Shown: one piece after another, positions 31,421 through 42,075 of the stretch | How positions within the stretch are numbered: the stretch's first letter is position 1 | How the letters are laid out: every line of letters begins with the position of its first letter | Source of the DNA: Areca catechu | Lineage: Eukaryota; Streptophyta; Magnoliopsida; Arecales; Arecaceae | Direction of reading: 5' to 3' | DNA: 64,000 nt | NCBI GenBank assembly: GCA_021397845.1 | Contig: CM038052.1 | Span: forward strand, 49,002,949 to 49,066,948 | The notes under the pieces: generated by a model | Seen by the model: only the letters and a program-made list of their open reading frames with translations | Database searches by the model: none | Told to the model about the DNA's origin: nothing | Position numbers and translations under genes: made by a program

Positions 31421-34400
31421 CTAGAGGAATCGGGTCGAAGCTTCAACTGCCAGAGACCCCCCAAAGGAGACAGAGCTTCCCAACCAGTGTCCGACCGATG
31501 GGAATGTTGGCATGCTACATTACTGGATCGATTGGAGATATGAAGAAGACCAGGGCATTGTGAAAAGGTCTAGGGGTTTCAATGTAATCAGCTTCTCCGA
31601 CGAGGACCTCCTAGAATCCCACATTTATGGGAATGATTCTGTAGTTGTGTCAGCAGTAATTGCCAACTATGATATAAAGAAGATCTTTATTGATAATGGA
31701 AGCTCCATGGAAGTATTGTTGTATGATGCCTTTGTCAGAATGAATATGTCCAGATCAAAGCTGTAGGAATCCCCTATGCCGCTGACGAGCTTCGGGGGAA
31801 ACTCCGTTGGAGTGGAAGGGGAGATAACTTTGCCTGTGACCATCAGGACTGAGCCTTTCCGGAAGACTCTCCCCATTAACTTTATGGTCATACATACGAC
31901 CTCGGAGTACAATGCCATTTTGGGCCGACCGACTCTCAACAAGTTTCAGGCCATAGTCTCTACCTACCACCTGCTGGCAGAATTTCCGACTCGAAATGGG
32001 GTCAAAGTTATGAGGGGAGACCACAGGATGGCCATGCAATGCTTAACTATCCAAGACAGGCAGTCAGACGATCATTCCACTTTGGAGCAGCTTGACCTTA
32101 AGGCAGAAGTCGACGGCCGCGGCCAACCAGTCGAAAGGATTTTATTCATTCTCCTTCGGGAGGACGATCCAACCAGGGTCTTCCAAATTGGGAGCACCTC
32201 AGTGAAGAGGTCAAGTTAGAGCTGATCAGCTTTTTGCGAGACAATGCCGATGTCTTTGCTTGGTCGGCATCGGACATGCCAAGTATCCTGCCAGAAGTCA
32301 TAACTCATCAGCTTAAAGTAGATCCGACCTACAGGCCTGTCAGACAGAAGAAGAGGAGCTTCGCTCCTGAAAGACAGAGGGCAATTGACGAGGAGGTCAA
32401 GAAGCTCTTCGATGCTAGCTTCATTAGAGAGGCCCATTATCTCGACTAGCTAGCGAATATTGTAATGGTGGGGAAAGCTAATGAAAATGGGAGGATATGC
32501 ATGGATTACACCGACCTCAACAAAGCTTGCATGAAGGACAGCTTTTCTTTACCAAAAATTGACCAATTAGTGGATGCAACCGCCGGCCATCAGCTTTTAA
32601 GCTTCATGGATGCCTTCTCCGGGTACAACCAAATCAGGATGCATCCAGAGGATGAAGAGAAGACAGCCTTTATCATCGATAAAGGACTGTATTGCTACAA
32701 AATGATGCCCTTCGGCCTGAAGAATGCTGGTGCCACTTTCCAAAAGCTGATCAATTGGGTCTTCGAAGGGTGCTTAGAAGGAATAGGAGGCGTATGTCGA
32801 TGATATGATAGTCAAAAGCCTCCATAGAGCCGACCACATCAAAGACTTGCAGGAGTCCTTTGATGCTTTAAGGCATCACCGGATGAAGCTGAATAAGGCC
32901 AAGTACACCTTTGGGGTGACCTCCAGGAAATTCCTTGGCTTTTTGGTCATGCAAAGAGGAATCGAGGTCAATCCTAATAAAATCAAAGCTGTCATTGACA
33001 TAGGGCATCCGACCAGCAAGAAGCAAGTGCAAGAACTTACGGGCCGAATAGCCTCTCTCAGTCGCTTCATCTCCCGGTCTACTAAGAAGTCCCTACCTTT
33101 CTTCAAGACCTTGCGACGATCATACCGCTTCCATTGGACCGACGAGTATCGGTCAGCCTTTGATGCACTGAAGGCTTATCTAAAGAACCCTCCATTGTTA
33201 GCTAAGTCGATGGAGGGAGAGCCCTTATACTTGTACTTGTTGGCGTCGGAAGAGGCGATAAGCTTTGTCCTCGTTTGGGTGAGAGAAAGCAATCAACAAA
33301 GACTTGTCTATTACATCAGCAAAGTTCTCCATGACATCAAAACAAGATACCCAAGATGCAGAAACTTGTCTACTCCTTGGTCATAGCAGACAAACACCTG
33401 CGACCCTACTTCCAAGCGCATCTGATTATCGTCCTGTCCGATCAACCTCTCAAGGCGATCCTCAGGAGCCCAGACACCTCCGGTTGGCTTGCCAAGTGGG
33501 CCGTCAAGATTGACAAATTTGACATCTCTTTCCAGTCTCAGTCGGCCATGAAGGCTCAGGTAATTGCTGACTTCATTGCAGAATATACCTAGAAATAGGA
33601 AATACCTTCATAAGCTGCCGATGCACCTGAAATGATGCCATTGAAGATGCAGAACCTGCTTGGACCCTCCATGTGGATGGAGCATCCAACCTTGCAGGCT
33701 GTGGAGCGGGCCTGATCCTAGCCGACCCCGACGGACAGAGCTTGGAGTATGCTTTACACTTTGCATTTCAAGTATCAAATAACCAAGCAGAATATGAAGC
33801 CCTCCTTGCAGGACTAAAAATAGCTGATAAGTTGGGCATCGACCGAATCAGGGCCTTCTCCGACTCTCAACTGGTGGTGAACTAGGTGAAGGGTGAATTC
33901 GAGGTGAGAGATCCGATCTTGGCCAAGTACTTGAGCATGGTACAAAGCCTCGTAACTTGGCTTAAATTTTTTGAAATCCTCCATATACCTCGATTGCAGA
34001 ACTCCCGAGCGCATGCTTTGTTGCGGTTTGCTACAGCCGTTACCAATACCTCTGACCGAGCCTTCGTGGAGTATCTGCAGCATCCAAGCATTGCGGAAGA
34101 GCCGATAGAAGCCCACCAAATGAAGCAAGAGGCCTCTTGGATGGACCCAATTCTTGCATTCCTAGTCAAAGGAACTCTATCGAAAGATACGACCGAGGCC
34201 AAGCATGTATGCTGGACGACTTCAAAGTACATCATCCTTGACGGCACTCTCTACAAACGGTCATTCTCATAGCCATTGCTGAAGTGCTTAGGGCTGACTG
34301 ACGCTGATTACGCACTCAGAGAAGTGCATGAAGACATCTGCGGTGATCACTTGGGAGGAAGATCCCTGGCTTACAAAATCACCCGATAGGGATATTACTG

Positions 34401-35370
34401 GCCAACCATCCAGAGGGATGCATCGGACTTCGTTCGAAAGTGCGACGCGTGTTAAAGATACTCCAACATTCAAAGAAGGCCGGCCAGTCAGCTAATCCCA
34501 CTCACCGCACCTTGGTCGTTCGCGTAATAGGGGATGGACATCCTAGGGTCATTCCCCCCAGTATCCGACCAGCGAAAATTTTTTATTATGGCCATTGATT
34601 ACTTCACCAAATGGGTGGAGGATGAGCCGCTAGCATAAATTATGGAAGCTAAAGTGAAGAACTTTGTCCATAATTGCATCATTTTTCAGTTTAGCATACC
34701 ACAGATGATCGTCACCGATAATGGAAGGTAGTTTGACAATCCAAAGTTTCGGGACTTCTGCTAACAGTATCACATTTTCCATCAACTAACATCAGTAGGT
34801 CATCTTCAGTCCAACAGAGAAGCTGAAATCACTAATCAGACAATCCTGCACGGATTGAAGACTCGACTGAATGACGCCAAAGGACTTTGGGCAGAAGAGC
34901 TTTACTCAATACTCTAGGTCTATCGGATGACCTCCCGAACGGTGACTGGGGATACTCCATTCAACCTGACCTATGGAAGTGAAGTAGTCATTCATGTGGA
35001 AGTTTCCTTACAATCCCTACGGATTGATCATTTTGTCGAACCGACTAACTCAGAGCAAAGGAGGGCTGACCTAAACCTGCTTGAAAAAACCAGGCTCCAT
35101 GCGGGCTTGAAGATGGTGATGTATCGTCAGAAGATGGCCAAGTACTACAACTCTCGAGTCAAGGCTCGAACCTTCTGAGTCGGAGATCTGGTTTTGCGGA
35201 GGACAAAAATCTCAAGACTGATCGAGCAAGGAAAACTCTTCCCCAATTGGGAGGGCCCTTATCGAGTTGTTGAAGTAATTCGAGCCGAAACTTACCGACT
35301 CGAGCATTTGGACGGACGGCATGTGGCACATCCGTGGAATGTAGATAACCTTTACAAATACAATCAATAA
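31421..35370 (+). pseudogene. E3 pol pseudogene
   Basis: Protease with DNGSS (about 31693), RT (about 32330-33100), RNase H (33673-33885, HVDGAS-type start), integrase zinc region (about 34320-34455), core (about 34540-34850, TDNGR) and C-terminal region (NWEGPYRV, about 35250), ending KYNQ at 35370. The frame is broken by many stops, most of them TAG, TGA or TAA where family members have Gln, Arg or Trp. A frameshift precedes the catalytic YVDDM near 32797; that motif itself is intact. Confidence 0.9.
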
Positions 35371-35389
35371 AGGCCACCACTTCTTCTAT

Positions 35390-35675
35390 GAAGCACTTTC
35401 GAAAGTCCGACCCCGGTCGATAAAGGCTCTATGGCAGTCCACTTCCGAAAGTCTGACTCCGGTCGGTAGAGGCTTTAGGGCAGCCCACTTCCGAAAGTTC
35501 GACTCCGGTCGATAGAGGCTCTAGGGCATCCCACTTTTGAAAGTCCGACCCTAATCGGCAGAGGCTCTAAGGCAGCCCACTCCAGAAAGTCCGACTCCGG
35601 TCGGCAGAGGCTCTAAGGCAGCCCACTCCTGAAAGTCCGACTCCGATCGGCAGAGGCTTCAAAATAGCCCACGTG
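35390..35675. repeat. 46-bp to ~60-bp tandem array after E3 pol
   Basis: About six copies of a unit containing 'gaaagtccgactccggtcgg' and 'agaggctctagggcagccca', first at about 46-60 bp spacing. It lies just after the pol stop, the same place as the E1 and E4 arrays. Confidence 0.85.
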
Positions 35676-35694
35676 AAGATCCGACCTTGCATTC

Positions 35695-36060
35695 AAAAGA
35701 GCCGACGGACCAACACTTAGAAAAATTTCTAAGAGTTTGGGTTCGGACTGAGCCACTGTTTAGCAACTACTTCGGAGGACTCGTATTCAGACAAACCGAT
35801 GGGCCAACACTTAAAAAATTTCTAAGAGTTTGAGTTCGAACTGAGCCACTATTCAGCAGCTATTTCAGAGGACTTGCGTTCAGATGAGCCAACGAACCAA
35901 TACTTAGAAGAATTTCTAAGAGTTTGGGTTCGGAATGAGCCACTATTCAAGCTCCTACTTTGGAGGACTTGTGTCCAAACTGGGCTGACTGTCCAACACA
36001 TAGAAATATTTCTGAAAGAAAAGGTTTCGGCCAATCCGACCGACCCAACATCCATAGAAG
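35695..36060. repeat. ~95-bp tandem array in E3
   Basis: About 3.5 diverged copies of a unit with 'ccaacacttagaaaaatttc' followed by 'gttcggactgagccact' and 'ggaggacttg'. It is adjacent to the previous array, between pol and the aORF. Confidence 0.8.
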
Positions 36061-36217
36061 CATACACAAGAGATGTATAAAAGGAAGGAATATTTTCATT
36101 TCATAGCAAAAGTTTTTTTTACAGAGGGTGGGTCAGACTTTTACAAATGTCCTAAGCCTGACCCTCGGGGGGTACAAGTGGAACTTCGACTTCGGCCCCT
36201 TGCGCTATGCTTGAAGC

Positions 36218-36965
36218 TTAGACCAGGGTGTCTTTTAACCTCGCATCGACGACCGCTTGGGAACCAGCTTCGGGCTCCGAAGAACCTCCTATCTTCCCTC
36301 CATCGGCCGCGATCTGCTTGTCGGCCCCGTCACCGGTCGGGCCCACTTCTTCCCCTGCTCCCTCCTCTTCCACTCGCCTCGGCAGCTGCAGGAACAGAAG
36401 ATCCAGCTCTGGGAATGCATCGCCGACCTTCGACAGGCACTCCTCATAGCTGAAGTTGAAGCCGACCGCTCCGACCTCGTACATCTCTTCCTTGAAGTCG
36501 TCGGAGGCTTTGGATTTCTTTATGGCCTCATCAACTACTTCGACCATCCACTCTTCGGACTCCCTAAACAAAGTCATATACTTCCCTGCTACGAACTGCT
36601 GGTCCTGCCAATTTTTCTCATTCTCGGCCGCCCGCGCCTCTTCCTTCTCAAGATGACGGGCAAGGGAGCTCAGCCTTTTCTTCTTCCACCTTAGGCTGGC
36701 CTCTCGAGCAGCCAGTCGGACCCGCAGGTCTTCCCCCTACTTTTTTTGGGCCTCTGCTAAGGCCCGAAGGGCCAACAACTCCTCCTCAGCAGGCTTCTGA
36801 GATGCCTCCGTCGTAGCTCTAGCAGCCTCCGACTCTTGGAGCTTCACGGCCATCGTCCTTATTGCATAATGTAGCTTGCCGAGGCCATCGTCCATCAGTG
36901 TGACCCCATGTACAAGCTACAAAGAAAAAACTCGAATCAAGCAGATGTAAAGAAGAGAAGATAAG
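36218..36965 (-). pseudogene. E3 antisense ORF, 3' part
   Basis: A minus-strand frame from about 36577 to 36218 ends in an acidic tail and contains ECLSKVGDAFPELDL. This is the same C-terminal pattern as E1 CREKVGAFFP plus LDL, so it is the aORF 3' end. Upstream (36578-36900) are coiled-coil relics rich in Glu/Ala/Lys in other frames. A potential intron edge lies near 36910. The rest is displaced by the copia insertion at 36966. Function unknown. Confidence 0.65.
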
Positions 36966-37852
36966 TGTTAACCCCACAAGTGATTTTGATGATAACCAAA
37001 CATTAGAGCATGTACATTTATTTTTGACAACTCTTCAAGTTTTTGTAGGATGTATAACATGTTCAAACTTCAACTTCTACATGTCTACTTTCTTGTTTGA
37101 GTTGTGTTGTAAATGTTTTTGTAAAGAAGAACCCAATGAAAATGCTAAGAAAAATTAAGTAAAAAGGGTTACTTCTATGAGTATATATGTACCATGAATT
37201 TTAGTTTGAGTTGGTTTATATAAAATTGTAAAAGAGTTGGTGAGAGTTTTCTTTAAGTTTAATTATAAAAATCCTAAAGAAGACACTCGAGCTGACCCAA
37301 GTGAAGAAGAGCCGACTCTACTTACTGGCACGCAGCAAGGATTCTGGAACGCAGCAATCCGAGCTAACTCGATGGAAAGAGAGCCAACTCTAGTGAATCC
37401 AAGTCGACTGGAATCAGTCTGAGCTGACTCCTCTAGAGTCCATTTCCTGAAGTTTTTTGAGAACAGCCAGGTGAGCCGACCCAACCTAGAAAGAGCCGAC
37501 TCTGCCAGACCTAATTTTGAAAGCCTGAGAAAGTGAGCCGACCCGAACTGCATCGAGCCGACTCTTCTAGAGTAAGGTTTTTTCGAACCTGAGAAGAAGA
37601 GTCTACTCCTCGAGTTCAAGTTTTTCAAGTTTCAAGTTCGAGCCGACCCGAGCTATCAAGAGCCGACTCGTCCAGAATGACATTCTGCACCGTGAGATAC
37701 AGAGCCGACTACATTGAAGATTTGGCGACTCGACCTATCGACTCGAAGGATCCGAGCTGACTCGAAGGAATTTGAGCCGACTCGAACGTCATTTTCAGGT
37801 ATCTAACGGCTAGTTCTAGAATTTATTTTTGAATGCTAAAAGGTGCTCCAAC
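36966..37852 (+). repeat. Copia 5' LTR, upstream segment
   Basis: Starts TGTTAACCCCACAAGTG. Continues after the inserted element at 41202, giving an LTR of about 1.7 kb. Contains the GAGCCGACTC motif cluster. Confidence 0.8.
37280..37795. repeat. Cluster of gagccgactc-type motifs in copia LTR
   Basis: More than a dozen variants of 'gagccgactc', 'gagccgaccc' or 'gagctgactc' occur within about 500 bp at irregular spacing. The motif recurs near 47066-47105, just before the extra ORF. Half of it is self-complementary. Confidence 0.75.
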
Positions 37853-39485
37853 TGATGGGGGACCCGAAACCTATCCAGGTTTCACCTTTTATTTTTTTTA
37901 GAATTTTAAAAAAAATTTTTAGAATTTTTGTGTTTTAGTTATTCCCGCTATTCCACCTATTCCCTTTATTCCCATGTTATCCCGATGTTATTCCAACTTT
38001 ATTCCAAGCTATTCCTATCTCCTTCAACCTCCAGAAAAAATCACAGAGGCCTTTTTTTTTTCGATTTTTTTGCACCATCGGTCCGCGATCGGCCGTGCCC
38101 GACCCCCGCCACTGCCGCCCACCCACCGACGCTCCGCCGATCCGCTGCCCTACCACCCCGCCGGCATCCCTGGGGCCTCACGCCCGTGGGAAGACCCGCG
38201 GTCCGTGGAAGACCAACGGTCGCCCACAGCCGCCGCCGCCGTTTCGCCAAAGCCGTCGTGCCGCCCCGCCACCGGCATCCCTGGCCTCACGCCCGTGGGA
38301 AGACCCAGCGGACCGTGGAAGACCAACGGTCATCCACGGCCGTCGCCGCCGTCGTGCCACCCCGCCGCCGCCGTCCGCCCGCCGGCGCGCCACCAAGCCG
38401 CCCCGCCGCCGCCCGCTGAGCCGCGTGCCGAAGATCCAGGTGCCCTTGTTGCTCGGCCATGAAGGAGCTTTTGCATGCTTTTCAGAGCAGCCAAATGAAG
38501 CTTCTGCACGCTTCTCAGAGCGGTGGAAGAAGAGTTGTTTTGCATGATTTTTGGAGTAGCACGAGTTTCAGAGTGGAGGGGATTTCAAAATTCAAATAAC
38601 GGGATTTATTTGGTAATTTTTTTTAATAAATGTAATTTTGGAAATTTGGGGATTTTGATTTTGAATTTGATTTCAAAAATCAAGGGAGGATTTCAGGGGA
38701 TTTTATTTTTGAATTTCAAAAGGGATATGGGCATCTATAAATACCCATACTCCTCTTGTAAAAAAAAAAATAGTTGAATGAAATTTTTGAGTGTTCTTCC
38801 AGTGTGTGGTTCTGGGCTGAGGCCCTTTTTCCTTCGTCCTTCGAGACGTCGAGGAGTGTGAGGCCCCAAGTATCTCCTTTCTCCCTCCCACCTTCACGCC
38901 TTCCCCTCGTGGCCTTGAGAACCATCCTAGCGCCTCTAAGTACTGAGGAGGGCGTAATGCCTTAGAGGTGGACGGTCTCTTCGTTAGGGTGAGTCCCAAG
39001 ATCCATGAGTTCTCCCCCACCCCCGTCCTTCGTGACCTTGAGATCCATCCTAGCGCCTCTAAGTATTAAGGAGGGCGTAATGCCTTAGAGGTGGACGGTC
39101 TCTTCGTTAGGATGAGTCCCAAGGTCTAGGAGTTCTCCCCCACTCCCATCCTTCGTGACTTTGAGATCCATCCTAGCACCTCTAAGTATTGAGGAGGGCG
39201 TAATGCCTTAGAGGTGGACGGTCTCTTCGTTAGGATGAGTCCCAAGGTCTAGGAGTTCCCGTCCCAGCCTCCCATCCCCATCGTTCCTTCGCCATCTCTG
39301 CCAAGAAAAATTTTTTAAAAAAAAAAAGAAAAAGAAAAGAGCCCAGTCATTTTAGGATTTTTGGGGGTCGTTCTATCCTAGTCCCGGAGGCTTCTTAGCC
39401 CTCCCACGATCCTTGATTTACTTTAGGTGTTTTTCCTCTTTTCAAAATAAATATAGGTTTTCTTTGTGTCCTTCGTTCTACATCA
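37853..39485 (+). repeat. Left LTR of the miniature-internal element
   Basis: Contains an AT-rich start, a GC-rich Pro/Arg-codon block (about 38090-38450), a TATA box tataaata at 38736-38743, and about three copies of a ~121-bp repeat (38905-39260). Short frames in the GC-rich block are not recognisable as proteins. Confidence 0.93.
38905..39260. repeat. ~121-bp tandem repeat in LTR (left copy)
   Basis: Units contain 'gagatccatcctagcgcctc' and 'ggtggacggtctcttcgtta' at spacing of about 121 bp. The matching array in the right LTR is at about 40630-40985. Confidence 0.9.
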
Positions 39486-39488
39486 ATT

Positions 39489-39500
39489 TGGTATCAGAGC
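39489..39500 (+). other. Primer-binding site (initiator-Met type)
   Basis: TGGTATCAGAGC begins three bases after the left LTR end, the standard plant site for initiator methionine tRNA. Confidence 0.93.
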
Positions 39501-39559
39501 TAGCAGCGGGCTAGGATTTGCTTAGTCCTCGAACTTGACGGAGTCGAGTTCTTCGTGCT

Positions 39560-39568
39560 GCAAGAGAA
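39560..39568 (+). other. Candidate polypurine tract
   Basis: gcaagagaa abuts the right LTR. It is short, but it is the only purine run in the correct position. Confidence 0.6.
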
Positions 39569-41196
39569 TGATGGGGGACCCGAAACCTATCCGGGTTTCA
39601 CCTTTTATTTTTTTTAGAATTTTTAAAAAAATATTAGAATTTTTGTATTTTAGTTATTCCCGCTATTCCACCTATTCCCTTTATTCCCATGTTATCCCGA
39701 TGTTATTCCAACTTTATTCCAAGCTATTCCTATCTCCTTCAACCTCCAGAAAAAATCACAGAGGCCATTTTTTTTTCGATTTTTTTGCCCCACCGGTCCG
39801 CGATCGGCCGTGCCCGACCCCCGCCATTGCTTCCCGCCCACCGGCGCTCCGTCGATCCGCCGCCCTGCCGCCCCGCCGGCATCCCTGGGGCCTCACGCCC
39901 GTGGGAAGACCCGCGGTCCATGGAAGACCAACGGTCGCCCATGGCCGTCGCCGCCGTTTCGGCACCGCCGTCGTGCCGCCCCGCCGCCGCCGTCCGCTCG
40001 CCGGCGCGCCACCAGGCCACCCCGCCACCGGCATCCCTGGCCTCACGCCCGTGGGAAGACCCCACGGACCGTGGAAGACCAACGGTCATCCATGGCCGCC
40101 GTTCGCCGCCACCGTCGTGCCGCCCCGCCGCCGCCGGCGCACCACCAGGCCGCCCCGCCGCCGCCCGCTGGACCGGGTGCCGAACATCCAGGTGCCCCTA
40201 TTGCTCGGCCGTGAAGGAGCTTCTGCACGCTTCTCAAAGCGATGGAAGAAGAGTTGTTTTGCATGATTTTTGGAGTAGCACGAGTTTCAGAGCGGAGGGG
40301 ATTTCAAAATTCAAATAACGGGATTTATTTGGTAATTTTTTTTAATAAATGTAATTTGGGAAATTTGGGGATTTTGATTTTGAATTTGATTTCAAAAATC
40401 AAGGGAGGATTTCAGGGGATTTTATTTTTGAATTTCAAAAGGGATATGGGCATCTATAAATATCCATACTCCTCTTGTAAAAAAAAAAATAGTTAAAATG
40501 AAATTTTTGAGTGTTCTTCCAGTGTGTGGTTCTGGGCTGAGGCCCTTTTTCCTTCGTCCTTCGGGACGTCGAGGGGTGTGAGGCCCCAAGGATCTCCTTT
40601 CTCCCTCCCACCTTCGTGCCTTCCCCTCGTGGCCTTGAGAACCATCCTAGCACCTCTAAGTACTGAGGAGGGCATAATGCCTTAGAGGTGGACGGTCTCT
40701 TCGTTAGGATGAGTCCCAAGATCCATGAGTTCTCCCCCACCCCCGTCCTTCGTGACCTTGAGATCCATCCTAGCGCCTCTAAGTATTGAGGAGGGCGTAA
40801 TGCCTTAGAGGTGGACGGTCTCTTCGTTAGGATGAGTCCCAAGGTCTAGGAGTTCTCCCCCACTCCCGTCCTTCGTGACCTTGAGATCCATCCTAGCGCC
40901 TCTAAGTATTGAGGAGGGCGTAATGCCTTAGAGGTGGACGGTCTCTTCGTTAGGATGAGTCCCAAGGTCTAGGAGTTCCCGTCCCAGTCTCCCATCCCCA
41001 TCGTTCCTTCACCATCTCCGCCAAGAAAAATTTAAAAAAAAAAAAAAAAGAGCCCAGTCGTTTTAGGATTTTCGGGGGTCGTTCTATCCTAGTCCCAGAG
41101 GCTTCTTAGTCCTCCCACGATCCTTGATTTGCTTTAGGTGTTTTTCCTCTTTTCAAAATAAATATAGGTTTTCTTCGTGTCCTTCGTTCTACATCA
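39569..41196 (+). repeat. Right LTR of the miniature-internal element
   Basis: 1628 bp, collinear with the left LTR, with substitutions and small indels in the GC-rich block and A-tracts. Its TATA box is at 40455-40462. Confidence 0.93.
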
Positions 41197-41201
41197 CCAA
41201 C

Positions 41202-42030
41202 GGTCACGAATCATTTCCCAACGATCTACAATGGCTAGAAGTACCTTGAAATAATGGAAGACTTTAAATTTGAAGGATTTAAACTACCTTAAAGTAATCA
41301 ATAAGAGAGTTCTTCAAAGAAGAGAGAGATTCATTGAATATGCTACCAACCAATAGCACAAGAGCACAAGAGCATTCAAGTCAAGCTTTCAAGTCTTCAT
41401 CAACTCCAATCTGAAGCTTGAAGTAATTTTTGGGAAGAAGCCACTGAAGTAATTAAAGCTTAGTCAAGAGCATACAAGTGGACTTCTATTAGGCTGCACC
41501 GGCAATTATCCGACAACCTGAGTTTGTCATTTTTGTTGCATTTATTTTCAATTCAATCTTTGAATTGTTGGGTTATTGGTGAGCCCGGTTGAAAAACTAA
41601 ACAGGTTCTTGGTGAGCCTTATTAAAACCAAGGGTTAGGTTCTCGGTGATCCTGTGAAAACCAAGTTAGGTTTCTTTGGTGAGCCTGTTAAAATCAAAGG
41701 GTGTTGGGTTTCTTTGGTGATCCCGTAAAATCAAAGTGTAGAGGTTTTGGATTGTGATCCTGTAAAACAATCCTACTGTATTCGGGTGTGAATATAGTGA
41801 AAATCCTAAGTGGTATCTTGGATAGTAGACGTAGGAGCTGGGTTGCTCCGAACCACTATAAATTTGGTGTGTTTGTGTTGTGCCTTCTCTACTCTGTTTA
41901 GCTTCTGCATTTTATAACTCTATCACAGCACCTACCACTTACAAAGGATTTTGAATTGCACATTACTTGCTTTAAAATTTTTTTTAAAATTCTCAATTCA
42001 CCCCCCTCTTGGGTAGCCACCTGGGCAACA
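41202..42030 (+). repeat. Copia 5' LTR, downstream segment
   Basis: Resumes after the target duplication and ends CACCTGGGCAACA at 42030. The stretch near the end (ttcacccccctcttgggt) is typical of Sirevirus LTR ends. The middle holds repeated 'ggtgagcc' and 'ggtgatcc' phrases (about 41577-41765). Confidence 0.85.
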
Positions 42031-42032
42031 AC

Positions 42033-42044
42033 TGGTATCAAAGC
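42033..42044 (+). other. Copia primer-binding site
   Basis: TGGTATCAAAGC starts two bases after the LTR end; it is one base off the initiator-Met consensus. Confidence 0.85.
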
Positions 42045-42075
42045 AATGTCTCTGAATACATTAGAGTAAAGATTG

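Larger units (their letters stand above)
29107..36965 (+). mobile_element. E3: decayed Tat-type Ty3/gypsy element, 5' part
   Basis: 5' LTR (29107-29953), PBS, gag, pol, two tandem arrays and the 3' part of a minus-strand aORF. It is cut at 36965 by the copia element; its remaining aORF and 3' LTR should lie beyond the nested copia, outside the window. Many stops and frameshifts show it is old. The five bases before the LTR are ataat; the matching right copy cannot be seen. Confidence 0.88.
37853..41196 (+). mobile_element. Miniature-internal LTR element: two 1.63-kb LTRs around 83 bp
   Basis: LTRs at 37853-39485 (1633 bp) and 39569-41196 (1628 bp) both run TGATGGGGGACCCG to CTACATCA. Only 83 bp lie between them, holding a PBS (39489-39500) and a purine stretch. 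A perfect target duplication ccaac (37848-37852 and 41197-41201) shows it moved as a unit. It encodes no protein. It resembles TRIM elements in having almost no internal region, but its LTRs are several times longer than typical TRIM LTRs. It is inserted in the copia 5' LTR. Confidence 0.95.

Noticed and set aside
36073..36694. Plus-strand frames of 120-145 codons at the E3 3' end
   Set aside because: They are the reverse complement of the aORF, whose minus-strand frame shows the shared C-terminal motif.
39489..39500. tRNA gene at the methionine-tRNA-like sequence
   Set aside because: Only the 12-base primer-binding site is present; there is no cloverleaf. The same applies at 6124-6135 and 42033-42044.
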